A stretch of DNA of 64,000 bases, from contig NZ_JAJONA010000001.1 of assembly GCF_024699985.1 (NCBI RefSeq), positions 1,798,001-1,862,000 on the forward strand. Direction: 5' to 3'. Shown here one piece after another: positions 18,670 to 28,642 of this stretch. The translations under genes and the position numbers were made by a program. This stretch comes from Phenylobacterium sp. J367 (GTDB lineage: Bacteria; Pseudomonadota; Alphaproteobacteria; Caulobacterales; Caulobacteraceae). Position 1 is the stretch's first letter. Each line of letters opens with the position of its first letter. Below the pieces are notes generated by a model. It saw nothing but the letters and a program-made list of their open reading frames with translations. It did not search any database and was not told the origin of the DNA.

Positions 18670-18889
18670 GTCTAACCAACCCCCAAGAAGTGCCGGCAAG
18701 GATCGGTTGAGGAATTCAGTTCCGATCAACTTGCGGCGCCCCGAACATTCAGCCGAGGCGTCGAGGAGGCTGCATCATGCGAATTAAGATGGAGTTATCT
18801 CGGTTAAAGGTCGCCGTGCACCAGTTCTTAATTGGTCCGTGTGCTCATTTCCCGGAATTCTGGGGGCGCTCGCGCCGAGTGAGACGGGC

Positions 18890-20294
18890 ATGTGGGAAAA
18901 CATCCTCAAGGTGATCGACTGGTTCGTGCCGGAGGCCGCCAAGCGCGAGCGTTCGGAAGTGGGCCTGGCGCGCAACTTCGTCTTCACGCACCTCTTCGGT
19001 CCGCTGATGGCGCAGTCGATCTGCGTCTTCCTGTACCTGACGGATCCGAAACCCAACTGGATCGTCTGGACCATGGTCGGCTCCATCTGGTCCTTCTGGG
19101 CGCTGCCCTTCCTGCTGAAGTATACGAAGAACCTTCAGCTCGTGGCGCTGCTCTCCGTGCAGATCCTGGCCTTCGCCTCGCTGTTCGGCTCGTTCCATTA
19201 CGGCGGCGTCTCCTCGCCGCTGCTGCCGTGGCTGCTGGTCGCCCTGCTGCTGGGCTTCTTCTATCTCGGCGAGCGTCCGCTGCTGATCCTCGGCATGTTC
19301 GCCGCCGACCTGCTGGCGTTCTACGCGGCCTACGCCATCAATGGGGCCTTCGACGAGCGGGTGCCGCTCGAGCAGCTCACCAACGTCGGCTGGATCTCGA
19401 TCTTCTCGGCCACGATCTACATGAGCTGGATGGCCGTCTATTACGTGTCGACCATCTCCCTGCGATCCGACCTGGAGCGGGAGGCCGACCGGCACCGGGC
19501 GACCGCGGTCCGGCTTCGCCAGGCCAAGGAGCAGGCCGAACGGGCCAACCTGGCCCGCTCGATCTTCCTGGCCAAGATGAGCCATGAGTTCCGCACGCCG
19601 CTCAACGCCGTGATCGGCTACTCCGAGCTTCTGCTGGAGCACTGCCAGGACACCGGCGCCGACGACCAGAAGCTGGCCGACCTCGGCCGGATCAACGCCG
19701 CGGGCCAGCACCTGCTGGCGCTGGTCACCGACGTCCTCGACGTCTCGCGGATCGAGAGCAACACCGTGGAGCTGAGCCTCGACACCTTCGAGCTCGAGAA
19801 CTTCATGGAGCATGTGGCGTCGACGGCCCAGCCGCTGATGACCCAGAACGGCAACCAGCTCGTGCTGCGCCCCATGGGCCGCCTGGGCTCGATCACCACC
19901 GATCAGACCAAGCTGCGCCAGGTGGTGCTCAACTTGCTGTCCAACGCCGCCAAGTTCACCAGCGAGGGCACGGTGACCGTCACCCTGCGCCGCGACGAGA
20001 AGCCGGCCGGCGACTGGATCGAGATCCGCGTGGACGACACCGGCATCGGCATCGCCGAGGAGGACCTGCACAAGCTGTTCCAGGACTTCGGGCAGGTGAG
20101 CGCCACCACCTCCACGCAGTATGGCGGCACCGGCCTGGGCCTGGCGGTGAGCCAGAAGCTCTGCGCCCTGATGGGCGGGGGGCATCTCGGTGGCCAGCGA
20201 GGCCGGGCACGGCTCCTCGTTCACCGTGCGCCTGCCGGCCGTCGCCCCGACCGAGGACGCTAGCGCCGAAGCCGCGCAACCCCTTGCTGCATAA
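18890..20294 (+). CDS. Six-TM membrane sensor histidine kinase B (one frameshift)
   Basis: Paralogue of kinase A, about 468 aa. Start ATG 18890 ([21 protein letters not shown]), aligning with the same WF(I/V)PE leader in kinase A. Six spans follow, again with [12 protein letters not shown] and GFFYLGERP. The HisKA His is in [13 protein letters not shown]-box [14 protein letters not shown]1 [12 protein letters not shown]2 GGTGLGLAV. An extra G in the run 20177-20182 shifts the frame near the end; repair gives [19 protein letters not shown] and a stop at 20292-20294. It is transcribed away from kinase A from a shared 220-base promoter region and leads into the FadL-type gene 88 bases on. Confidence 0.88.
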
Positions 20295-20382
20295 GGGTTT
20301 GCGTAAATCCGCAAGTAACGAAATTCGCCTATCAAGCGTATTGTCCGGCCGCTTCCTCGCCGGACCTGTCGGGGATAACTCA

Positions 20383-21690
20383 GTGCGTCATCTGGAAATT
20401 CGCGTCGCGTGCGGCATGGCCGCGGCGGCGGCTCTGCTCGCCGTTGCGGGCCAGGCGTCGGCCAACGGCATCGGCGTCACGGAGGTCTCGACCGAAGGAC
20501 TCGGGCGGGCCAACTCCGGGGAAGTCGCCGACACCGGGGCCTCGGCCCTGTTCTGGAACCCCGCCGCGATCGCGCGTGGCGGCCGCGGTGCGACGCTCGG
20601 CGTCCACCACCGCAACGACGACACCGAATTCTCCAACACCAGCACCACCATCACCCGGCCGATCCCGCCGGCTGGCCTGACCCTGCCCGTGGGCGGCCGC
20701 TCGCCGGTGGACGAGGTCAGCCAGGACTTCACCGCCCCGCACTTCGCCGTGGCCGTTCCGTTCGGCGACCGCTTCGCCGTGGGGCTCTCCGTGCACAAGC
20801 CGATCCGGCTGAAGACGGACTTCGGCGCGGACTCCTGGGCGCGCTACGACACCATCCGATCCAAGATCGAAACCACCGAGATCCAGACCGCCGCCGCCAT
20901 CCAGGCGACAGAATGGCTCGACCTCGGCGTGGGCTTCACAGCCAACTACACCGACGCCTACTACGACCAGGCGTCTCCGAACCTCAACCCGACCGCCCCC
21001 GACGGCCTCCAGGCCCTGGCCGGCGACGGCTGGAACTACGGCTTCACCCTGGGCGCCCAGGCGCATCTGGAGCGCGTGACGCTGGGCGTCGCCTACCGCT
21101 CGAAGGTGAAGCACGAGCTCGACGGCTCGATCACGCTTTCGGGCCTGCAGGCGCCGCTCGACACGGCGAACTTCACGGCCGAGGCGGACACCAACTTCAC
21201 CACCCGTTCGACGGTGACCGTCGGCGCGCGCTTCGCGCTGACCGACGCCACCACCCTGAACGGCCAGGTCGTGTGGTCGGGCTGGGACGTGTACGACACG
21301 ATCGACGTCGCCTTCGCCGGCATGACCGCCTCGATCCCGCAGGGCTTCAAGAACACCACCTCGGTGGCCGTCGGCGTGGATCACGACCTGAACACCATGT
21401 GGACCATCCGCGGCGGCGTGCAGTTCGACCCGACGCCGACCCACGACGACCTGCGTGAACCGGGCGTGTTCGACAGCGACCGCTGGGTCTTCGCCGCCGG
21501 GGCCAGCGCCCGGCTGCAGCCTGCGCTGACGCTGAACGGCGCCGTGGCCTACACGCGCTTCGACGACGCCCCGCTGGTCGACTTCGACGTCTTCTACGCC
21601 GGCACCCCGGCCCAGACGACGGTGCCGACCCGCGGCGCCTTCAAGGGCGACGCCTTTACCGCCTCGATGAGCCTGGACTGGCAGTTTTGA
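20383..21690 (+). CDS. OmpP1/FadL-family outer-membrane channel
   Basis: Outer-membrane beta-barrel of about 435 aa for hydrophobic compounds such as long-chain fatty acids. GTG 20383 (RHLEIRVACGMAAAAALLAV) follows GGGGATA and gives a signal peptide ending GQASA. The mature start NGIGVTEVSTEGLGRANSG is the typical FadL N-terminal hatch, followed by ALFWNPAAIA, the family's NPA motif. Strands continue to a C-terminal SMSLDWQF with terminal Phe. It lies directly after kinase B on the same strand and ends at a terminator. Inference: it may move the substrate or product of the oxoamine synthase across the outer membrane; ordinary fatty-acid uptake is the default reading. Confidence 0.88.
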   Translation: MRHLEIRVACGMAAAAALLAVAGQASANGIGVTEVSTEGLGRANSGEVADTGASALFWNPAAIARGGRGATLGVHHRNDDTEFSNTSTTITRPIPPAGLTLPVGGRSPVDEVSQDFTAPHFAVAVPFGDRFAVGLSVHKPIRLKTDFGADSWARYDTIRSKIETTEIQTAAAIQATEWLDLGVGFTANYTDAYYDQASPNLNPTAPDGLQALAGDGWNYGFTLGAQAHLERVTLGVAYRSKVKHELDGSITLSGLQAPLDTANFTAEADTNFTTRSTVTVGARFALTDATTLNGQVVWSGWDVYDTIDVAFAGMTASIPQGFKNTTSVAVGVDHDLNTMWTIRGGVQFDPTPTHDDLREPGVFDSDRWVFAAGASARLQPALTLNGAVAYTRFDDAPLVDFDVFYAGTPAQTTVPTRGAFKGDAFTASMSLDWQF

Positions 21691-21720
21691 TCCAGCCCGT
21701 CTGAGGCGAAAAGGCTAAGA

Positions 21721-21754
21721 GGCCGGCGTCCTTAGGGATGCCGGCCTTCTTCTT
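21721..21754 (+). terminator. Terminator after the FadL-type gene
   Basis: GGCCGGCGTCC pairs with GGATGCCGGCC (one wobble, TTAG loop), followed by TTCTTCTTT. Confidence 0.8.
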
Positions 21755-21762
21755 TGACAGAC

Positions 21763-21805
21763 CACAAAAGCGAAGGGCCGGAGCTCGCAGGAGCTCCGGC
21801 CCTTC
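21763..21805 (-). terminator. Terminator after the receiver at 21834
   Basis: Perfect 15-bp stem GAAGGGCCGGAGCTC/GAGCTCCGGCCCTTC. On the minus strand it is followed by GCTTTTGTGG, so it ends the leftward receiver gene. With the previous hairpin it insulates two convergent units. Confidence 0.8.
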
Positions 21806-21833
21806 TCGCATTTCCGTTCAGCCTGCCTGGGGT

Positions 21834-22271
21834 TCAGCCGGCCTGGGCGGCCTTGGCCTCAGCCTTGGCGGCCTCTGTGGTCGACTGGATGATCGCGCCG
21901 ATCAGCAGGTCGGGGATGATTGGCTTGGCGATGTGGTGGTCGGCGCCGGCCTGGCGCGAGGCCAGCACATGCTCGGTCATGGCGTTGGCGGTCACGGCCA
22001 GCACCGGGGTGCGGTGGCGCCCCTGCTCGACCTCGAACTTGCGGATCTCGCGGATGGCGGTCAGGCCGTCCATCACCGGCATCTGCAGGTCCATCAGGAC
22101 GACGTCGAAGTCGTCGGCCTTGTAGGCGTTGAGCGCCTGTAGACCGTCCTCGACCTGCACGAGGTCGCAGTCGATCAGCCCCAGGACGACCTCGATGACG
22201 GCCCGGTTGGTCGGATGGTCATCCGCCATCAGGACGCGGAGGCGTCGCGCGCTTTCTGCTTCCGTCGACAA
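21834..22271 (-). CDS. Single-domain response regulator
   Basis: Receiver-only protein. I place the start at TTG 22271, which has GCAGGGG upstream and lets the REC domain begin about 10 residues in; an in-frame ATG at 22361 would add 30 Gly/Ala-rich residues. REC landmarks are RVLMADDHPTNR, phospho-Asp in VVLMDLQMPVMDG, Thr in LAVTANAM and Lys in HIAKPI. The tail is Ala/Lys-rich (EAAKAEAKAAQAG). The REC is of the type fused at the C-terminus of hybrid kinases such as the one at 22388, so it may be a detached counterpart. It is divergent from that hybrid kinase. Confidence 0.85.
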   Translation of the reverse strand: MSTEAESARRLRVLMADDHPTNRAVIEVVLGLIDCDLVQVEDGLQALNAYKADDFDVVLMDLQMPVMDGLTAIREIRKFEVEQGRHRTPVLAVTANAMTEHVLASRQAGADHHIAKPIIPDLLIGAIIQSTTEAAKAEAKAAQAG

Positions 22272-22387
22272 GCTAACCCCTGCCAGCTTCCCGGGCGCAG
22301 GCCCGGCTCTCCCAGGCAAGCTAGCCGCAAGACGTAACCAACCGGTCAACGCCCCGTGCACTCTCGGTTAAGCGCGCGGCGCCCAGA

Positions 22388-24043
22388 ATGGCGCAACCTG
22401 GAGTGTGGGATAGCGCTGTGTCGGCAATCGACTCATCGGGCGTTGCAAGCCTGGTCCGGCCGCGCCTCCTGATCGTCGACGATCTGGAGGACAACCGGAT
22501 CCTGATGAGCCGTCGCTTCTCGCGGCGCGGCTTCGACGTGCTCCAGGCCGGGGACGGGCCGGAGGCGCTGGAGATCGTCGCCCGAGAGCCGCTCGACCTC
22601 GTCCTGCTCGACATCGTCATGCCGGGGATGAGCGGCTTCGAGGTGCTCACCCGCATCCGCGAGATCCATTCGTCGGCGACGCTGCCGGTCATCATGGCGA
22701 CCGTGAAGGACGGCAGCGCCGACGTGGTGCGCGCCCTGCGGCTGGGCGCGAACGACTACCTGACCAAGCCGGTCGACTTCGACATCGCCCAGGCGCGGCT
22801 CGAAGCCCATGTGGCCCGCAAGCAGGCGGAGGAACGCGGCCGACGCGATCAGCCGGACCTCGAGAAGCTGGTGGTTGAACTGCGCCGGACCGTGCGTCAG
22901 GCCGAGGCGGCCACCCGCGCGAAATCCGATTTCCTGGCCAATATGAGCCACGAGATCCGTACGCCGCTGAACGGCATCCTGGGCGTGGCCAGCGTGCTCG
23001 CCACCCGGCTCGACGGCGACGCCGAGAAGAAGATGGTCCGCACCATCGTCGACTCCGCGGAGGCGCTGGAGCGGCTGCTTTCCGACGCCCTCGACCTGTC
23101 GCGCGTGGAAGCCGGGAAGCTGGAGATCCGCAAGGAGCGGTTCGACCTGCCGACCATCGTCGAGCGCGCCGCCGCCCTCTTCCGGCCCAAGGCGGAGGAG
23201 AAGGGACTGGTCTTCACCGTGGTCGTCGAGCCCCAGGCAAGGGCGACGGTCACCGGCGACCCGCTCCGCGTGCAGCAGATCCTGACCAACCTGATCAGCA
23301 ATGCGGTGAAGTTCACGTCCGAGGGCTCGGTGAGCTGCCGCGTGGCGCGGGAGGACGACGGCTTCCGCTTCGAGGTGCGCGACACCGGGATCGGCTTCGA
23401 CCCCTCGCGCGCCGCCGAGCTGTTCGGCCGCTTCGAGCAGGCCGACGGCGCGATCGTCGAGAAGTTCGGCGGCTCGGGTCTGGGTCTTTCGATCTCGCGC
23501 CATCTGGCCGAACTGATGCACGGGACGCTCGGCGCCACCGCCACGCCCGGCAAGGGCGCGGTCTTCACCCTCTGCCTGCCGCTGGGCATGCCCTCGGCGC
23601 TCGATATGGCGATCGCCGCGCCGGGACCGGACGCCGTCGCCGGCGACGGACGCCGCGCGAAGGTTCTGGTCGCCGACGACCACGCCACCAACCGACGTGT
23701 CGTCGAGCTGATGCTGGCCGCCGAACCGGTCGACCTGACGTTGGTGGGCGACGGCTCCCAGGCGCTGGACGCGGTCGCCGCGGACCGCTTCGACCTGATC
23801 CTGATGGACGTGCAGATGCCGGTGCTGGACGGGCTTTCGGCGATCCGCGCCATCCGTCGGCGCGAGGCTGAGCTCGGCCTCGAACGCACGCCGATCGTGG
23901 CGCTCTCGGCCCATGCCCTGCCCGAGCATGTCGAGATGTCGCTGAAGGCCGGCGCCGACCGGCACGTGACCAAGCCCCTGCGCGCCGAGACCCTGCTGCA
24001 GGCGCTCGCCGACTCGCTGGCTGAAGGCGCGGCCCTGTCCTGA
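22388..24043 (+). CDS. REC-histidine kinase-REC hybrid
   Basis: Soluble hybrid kinase of 551 aa, intact. REC1 at about 25-145 (LLIVDDLEDNR, phospho-Asp in LVLLDIVMPGMSG, Lys in YLTKPVDF). A short coiled coil leads to HisKA (His in NMSHEIRTPLNG), and the ATPase has N-box NLISNAVKFTSEG, G1 DTGIGFDPS and G2 GSGLGLSI. REC2 at about 425-545 (VLVADDHATNRR, phospho-Asp in LILMDVQMPVLDG, Lys in HVTKPL). It has no membrane span or sensor domain, so it must be driven through REC1 or by a partner. It is homologous over REC1-kinase to 13765, suggesting duplication around the synthase/sensor core. Confidence 0.92.
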   Translation: MAQPGVWDSAVSAIDSSGVASLVRPRLLIVDDLEDNRILMSRRFSRRGFDVLQAGDGPEALEIVAREPLDLVLLDIVMPGMSGFEVLTRIREIHSSATLPVIMATVKDGSADVVRALRLGANDYLTKPVDFDIAQARLEAHVARKQAEERGRRDQPDLEKLVVELRRTVRQAEAATRAKSDFLANMSHEIRTPLNGILGVASVLATRLDGDAEKKMVRTIVDSAEALERLLSDALDLSRVEAGKLEIRKERFDLPTIVERAAALFRPKAEEKGLVFTVVVEPQARATVTGDPLRVQQILTNLISNAVKFTSEGSVSCRVAREDDGFRFEVRDTGIGFDPSRAAELFGRFEQADGAIVEKFGGSGLGLSISRHLAELMHGTLGATATPGKGAVFTLCLPLGMPSALDMAIAAPGPDAVAGDGRRAKVLVADDHATNRRVVELMLAAEPVDLTLVGDGSQALDAVAADRFDLILMDVQMPVLDGLSAIRAIRRREAELGLERTPIVALSAHALPEHVEMSLKAGADRHVTKPLRAETLLQALADSLAEGAALS

Positions 24044-24264
24044 CGATCGACCTGGGGCTGACCCCGGGGGCATGTGGGCAATGTCGCCGCCGCACGGCCG
24101 CGGCTGTGGGTTTCGCGGGCGGCGGCTGCGCCCTTTTTCGGCGTCGATCATGGCGCTTTCGACACACCGCCATGACGATGCGGCGAACGACCTTCACCGT
24201 GGATTGACAACGTACGGGCTCCGTCCTCCCTTCGCGTATCGTTGTTGCACGATCGGATAATTGC

Positions 24265-26284
24265 TTGCCCGGCGCCGCCGCAGAGCCTGTCGGAACGCTC
24301 GCCACCGCGCTCTCCCACGCGGCCCGCCTCCTGACGCAGAGCCCGGCTCTGGCAGAAGCCCAGTCCCGCGAAATCCTCAAGGCCGCGCCCGGCCATCCGC
24401 AGGCCCTGCTGCTGCTCGCCGCCTCGCTCCGGAGTCAGGGCGCGGCGGCGCCGGCCCGCGACATCGTCCTGTCGCTTGCCGCCCAGCAACCGAAATGGCC
24501 GCAGGCCCAGGCCGAGCTGGGCCTGGCGCTCCTCGCCCTGGGCGACACCGAGGCCGCGATCGCGCCCCTGGAGCGGGCCGTCGACCTCGACCCGGGCCAC
24601 GTCCAGGCCTGGCGGGCGCTGGGCGACGCCTGGACCCTGCTGGGGGACGCCGCCCAGGCCGACGCCGCCTACGCCAATCACATCCGCGCCTCGGTGCGCG
24701 ACCCCGAACTAGTCGAGGCGGCGACCGCGCTCTGCGAGAACCGGTTGGCGGTCTCTGAGCGTATCCTCCGCGGCTTCCTGAAGCGCCATCCGACCGATGT
24801 CGCGGCGATCCGCATGCTGGCGGAGACCGGCGCCCGGCTCGGCCGTCTGGCGGACGCCGAGGCGCTGCTGGCCCGCTGTGTCGAACTCGCCCCCGGCTTC
24901 GTCGCCGCTCGCCACAACTACGCGACCATCCTCTACCGGCAGAACCGACCGGTGGAGGCGATCGCCGAGGTCGATCGCCTGCTGGAGCGCGACGCGAAGA
25001 ACCCCGGCTACCGCAACCTCAAGGCCGCCGCGCTCAGCCGGATCGGCGAGTACGAGCAGGCGATCGCGCTCTATGAGGACGTGCTCGCCGAACACCCCCC
25101 GGCAGCCCAAGGGCTGGATGAGCCTCGGCCACGCCCTCAAGACGGTCGGCCGGCAGGCCGACTCCGTGGCCGCCTACCGGAAGGCCGTCGAGCTGCAGCC
25201 GTCGCTGGGCGAGGCGTGGTGGAGCCTGGCCAACCTGAAGACTTTCCGTTTCGCACAGGACGACGTCGCCGCCATGCACGCCGCACTCGGCGCCGAGGGC
25301 CTGGAGGACGACGACCGGCTGCACCTGCACTTTGCACTCGGCAAGGCCCTGGAGGACGCGCGCGCCTTCGGGCCGGCCTTCCGTCACTACGAGACCGGCA
25401 ATGCGATCCGCCGCGAAAGCCTCGGCTACCGGGCCGCCGACACTTCCGACCAGGTCCATCGGGCGAAGGCGCTGTTCACCCCGGACTTCTTCGCCGAGCG
25501 GGCGGGCCAGGGGTGCGCCGCGCCCGACCCGATCTTCATCATCGGCCTGCCGCGCGCGGGCTCGACCCTCGTCGAGCAGATCCTGGCCAGCCACTCTGAG
25601 GTGGAGGGCACCCAGGAGCTGCCCGACATCATCACGCTCGCCCGGCGGATCGGTGGCAAGCCGGCCGCCGAGCGCGACACGGCCTATCCCGAGGCGCTGG
25701 CCGGCCTTTCCCCCGCCGACCTGAAGGCTCTGGGCGAGGAGTACCTCGAGCGGGCCCAGGTCCACCGCAAGCTCGGCCGGCCCTTCTTCATCGACAAGAT
25801 GCCGAACAACTGGGCCCATGTCGGCCTGATCCAGGCGATCCTGCCGAACGCCAAGATCATCGACGCCCGGCGCCATCCGCTGGGCTGCTGCTTCTCGGGC
25901 TTCAAGCAGCACTTCGCCCGCGGCCAGGGCTTCACCTACTCGCTGGAGGACGTGGGCCGCTACTACGCCGACTACGTGGCGCTGATGGCGCACTTCGACG
26001 AGGTCCTGCCCGGCCGCGTCCATCGCGTGATCTACGAGCAGATGGTGGCCGATCCGGAGGCGGAAACGCGCCGGCTGCTCGATCATTGCGGTCTTCCCTT
26101 CGAGGAGGGCTGCCTTCGCTTCTACGAGAACGACCGCGCCGTGCGCACCGCGTCCTCCGAACAGGTGCGCCAGCCGATCTACGCCGACGCCGCCGAGCAT
26201 TGGCGGAACTTCGAACCCTGGCTGGCGCCGCTCAAGGTGGCGCTCGGCCCGGTCTTGGAGAGCTACCCGAAAGCGCCCGCCTGA
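24265..26284 (+). CDS. TPR-repeat sulfotransferase (one frameshift)
   Basis: Fusion of an N-terminal tetratricopeptide array with a C-terminal sulfotransferase domain, about 672 aa. The start is uncertain; TTG 24265 (PGAAAEPVGTLATAL) is the first reasonable one. TPR-like helical pairs cover roughly residues 10-340. The sulfotransferase domain (about 410-650) has the PAPS 5'-phosphosulfate loop IIGLPRAGSTLVEQILASH, DKMPNNWAHVGLI, and the 3'-phosphate segment IIDARRHPLGCCFS. An extra C in 25095-25100 shifts the frame inside the TPR array (AEHPRQPKGWMSLGHALK after repair). It probably transfers sulfate from PAPS to a peptide or glycan. A TonB receptor follows 34 bases later, a common pairing in this order. 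Confidence 0.88.
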
Positions 26285-26318
26285 CCGGGCGCATCACGAC
26301 AAGAAGAGGGGGGTGCGT

Positions 26319-28642
26319 ATGAGTTCGAGAACAACGCATAGGCTGGCGGCGCTGCTCGCCACCAGCATGTTCACCGGCCTGGCTGCGCCGGCGCTGGCGC
26401 AGACCGCGCTGGACGAGGTGGTGGTCACCGCCCAGAAGCGGTCCGAGAACCTGCAGGACGTGCCGGTCAGCGTGCAGGCGCTGGGGGCCGAGCGGCTCGA
26501 CGAGCTGCAGGTCACCGACATGGCCGACTACGCCCGGTTCCTGCCGAACGTGACGATCCAGACGGCGGCGCCCGGCTTCTCGACCATCTACATGCGCGGC
26601 GTGGCTTCGGGGGAGAACAACAACCACTCCGGCCCGCTGCCCAGCGTCGCCGTCTACCTGGACGAACAGCCGGTGACGACCATCACCGGCCCGCTCGACA
26701 TCCACGTCTACGACATCGAGCGCGTCGAAGTGCTGTCCGGCCCGCAGGGCACGCTCTACGGGGCCAGCGCGCAGGCCGGCACCATCCGGATCATCACCAA
26801 GAAGCCGTCGCCCGCGGGCTTCGAAGCCGGCTATGACCTCGACCTCAACAAGTTCAGCCACAGCGACGTGGGCTACGGCTTCGAGGGCTTCGTGAACCAG
26901 CCGGTCGGCGAGCTCGCGGCGGTTCGCCTGGTCGCCTGGGCCGAGCACGACGGCGGCTATATCGACAACGTCCCCGGCACGCTCACCTATCCGATCGGCA
27001 TTCCGCCGGACAACCTCGGCCCGGTGACGGTGAACAACAACAGCCTGGTCGAGGACGACTACAATGAGGTGGACATCTACGGCGCCCGCGCGGCGCTGAA
27101 GATCGATCTCAACGAGAACTGGTCGATCATGCCGACCCTCAACGCCCAGCGCACGGAGGCCGACGGCAACTTCTCCTACGATCCCGGAAAGGGCGACCTG
27201 AAGGTCAGCCGCTACCGCCCTGAGCGTTCAGACGACAAGTGGGTGCAGGCGGCCCTCACCATCGAGGGCGCGGTCTCCGACCTCGACCTCGTCTACGCCG
27301 GCGCGCTCATGAAGCGGTGGGTCGACACGGAGTCCGACTACTCGGACTATTCCTACTTCTACGACACCCTGGCGGGCTACGGCGTCTACTGGCTCGACAA
27401 CGCGGGCAACCCCCACGACATCACCCAGTACATTCAGGGCAAGGACGCCTACAAGAAGCAGAGCCACGAGTTCCGGGTCTCCACGCCGGTGGACCGGCCG
27501 CTGCGGGTGACCATGGGCGCCTTCTACCAGCGCCAGACGCACAACATTCAACAGCGCTACAAGATCGACGCTCTGGCCGACGATCTCGAAGTGCCCGGCT
27601 GGCCGGACACCATCTGGCTGACGAAGCAGCTCCGGGTCGACCGGGACTATGCGGCCTTCATGGACGCCTCGTTCGACGTCAGCGAAAAGTTCTCGCTGAA
27701 TGCCGGCATCCGGTTCTTCAAGGCGAAGAATTCGCTGCAGGGCTTCTTCGGCTTCGGCGAGGGTTACAGCGGCGGCACCGGCGTCGCCGCCTGCTTCAAG
27801 GACACCGCGATCGTGAAGGGCGGGCCTTGCACCAACGTCGACAAGACCACGGAGGACAACGGCAACACCTACCGCCTGAACGCCCAGTACGAGATCGACG
27901 ACGACCGGATGATCTACGTCACCTACTCGACGGGTTACCGGCCGGGCGGGATCAACCGGCGGGGCACGTTGCCCCCCTACGAGTCAGACTACCTGAAGAA
28001 CCTCGAGTTCGGGTGGAAGACCATGTGGCTGGAGAACCGGCTGCGGTGGAACGGCGCGGCGTACCTGGAGAACTGGGACGACTTCCAGTTCTCGTTCCTG
28101 GGGGCCAACGGCCTGACCGAGATCCGCAACGCCGGCAAGGCGAAGATGTTGGGCATCGAGAGCGACCTGAGCTGGGCGGTGACCGATGGCCTTACCATCA
28201 ACGCCGCGGGCGCCTACACCGACGCCGAGCTGGACGAGGACTACGCCCCCGATCCCGACGCGCCGCCGGAGGCCGAGAAGGGTACGTCCCTGCCGGTGAC
28301 CTCCGAAGTTCCGCGGCTCGCTGACCGCGCGCTACGAGTGGGCCGTCGGCGACATGGACGCCCACCTGCAGGGCGGCGTGGCCCACACGGGCTCCTCGTG
28401 GCCGGACCTGCGGATCTCCGATCGTGACGTGATCGGCAAGCTGCCGTCGTTCACGACCGTCGACCTGGCGGCCGGGGTGGAGAAGGACAACTGGCGGGTC
28501 GAGGCCTACGTCAAGAACCTGTTCGACGACGACGGGCAGATCGACCGCGGCGTGGCTTGCGCCTCCTCGGTCTGCAGCCGCGTGTTCGTGACCCCGATCC
28601 GGCCCCGGCTGTTCGGGGGTGCGGTTCGGGCAGTCGTTCTGA
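26319..28642 (+). CDS. TonB-dependent outer-membrane receptor (two frameshifts)
   Basis: About 775 aa. The start is ATG 26319, with AGAGGGGGG upstream (an in-frame GTG lies two codons before). Signal peptide ends APALAQ, then the TonB-box-like TALDEVVVTAQKR. The plug domain has DVPVSVQAL, the FLPNVTIQ segment and RVEVLSGPQGTLYGASAQAGTI; the barrel follows. An extra base at about 28302 shifts the frame (LPVT|PKFRGSLTARYEW) and an extra G in 28615-28619 hides the true end, RPRLFGVRFGQSF with stop at 28640. Unrepaired, the C-terminus appears fused to the downstream regulator. The substrate may be that of the adjacent Rieske oxygenase unit; this is inferred from position only. Confidence 0.88.
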
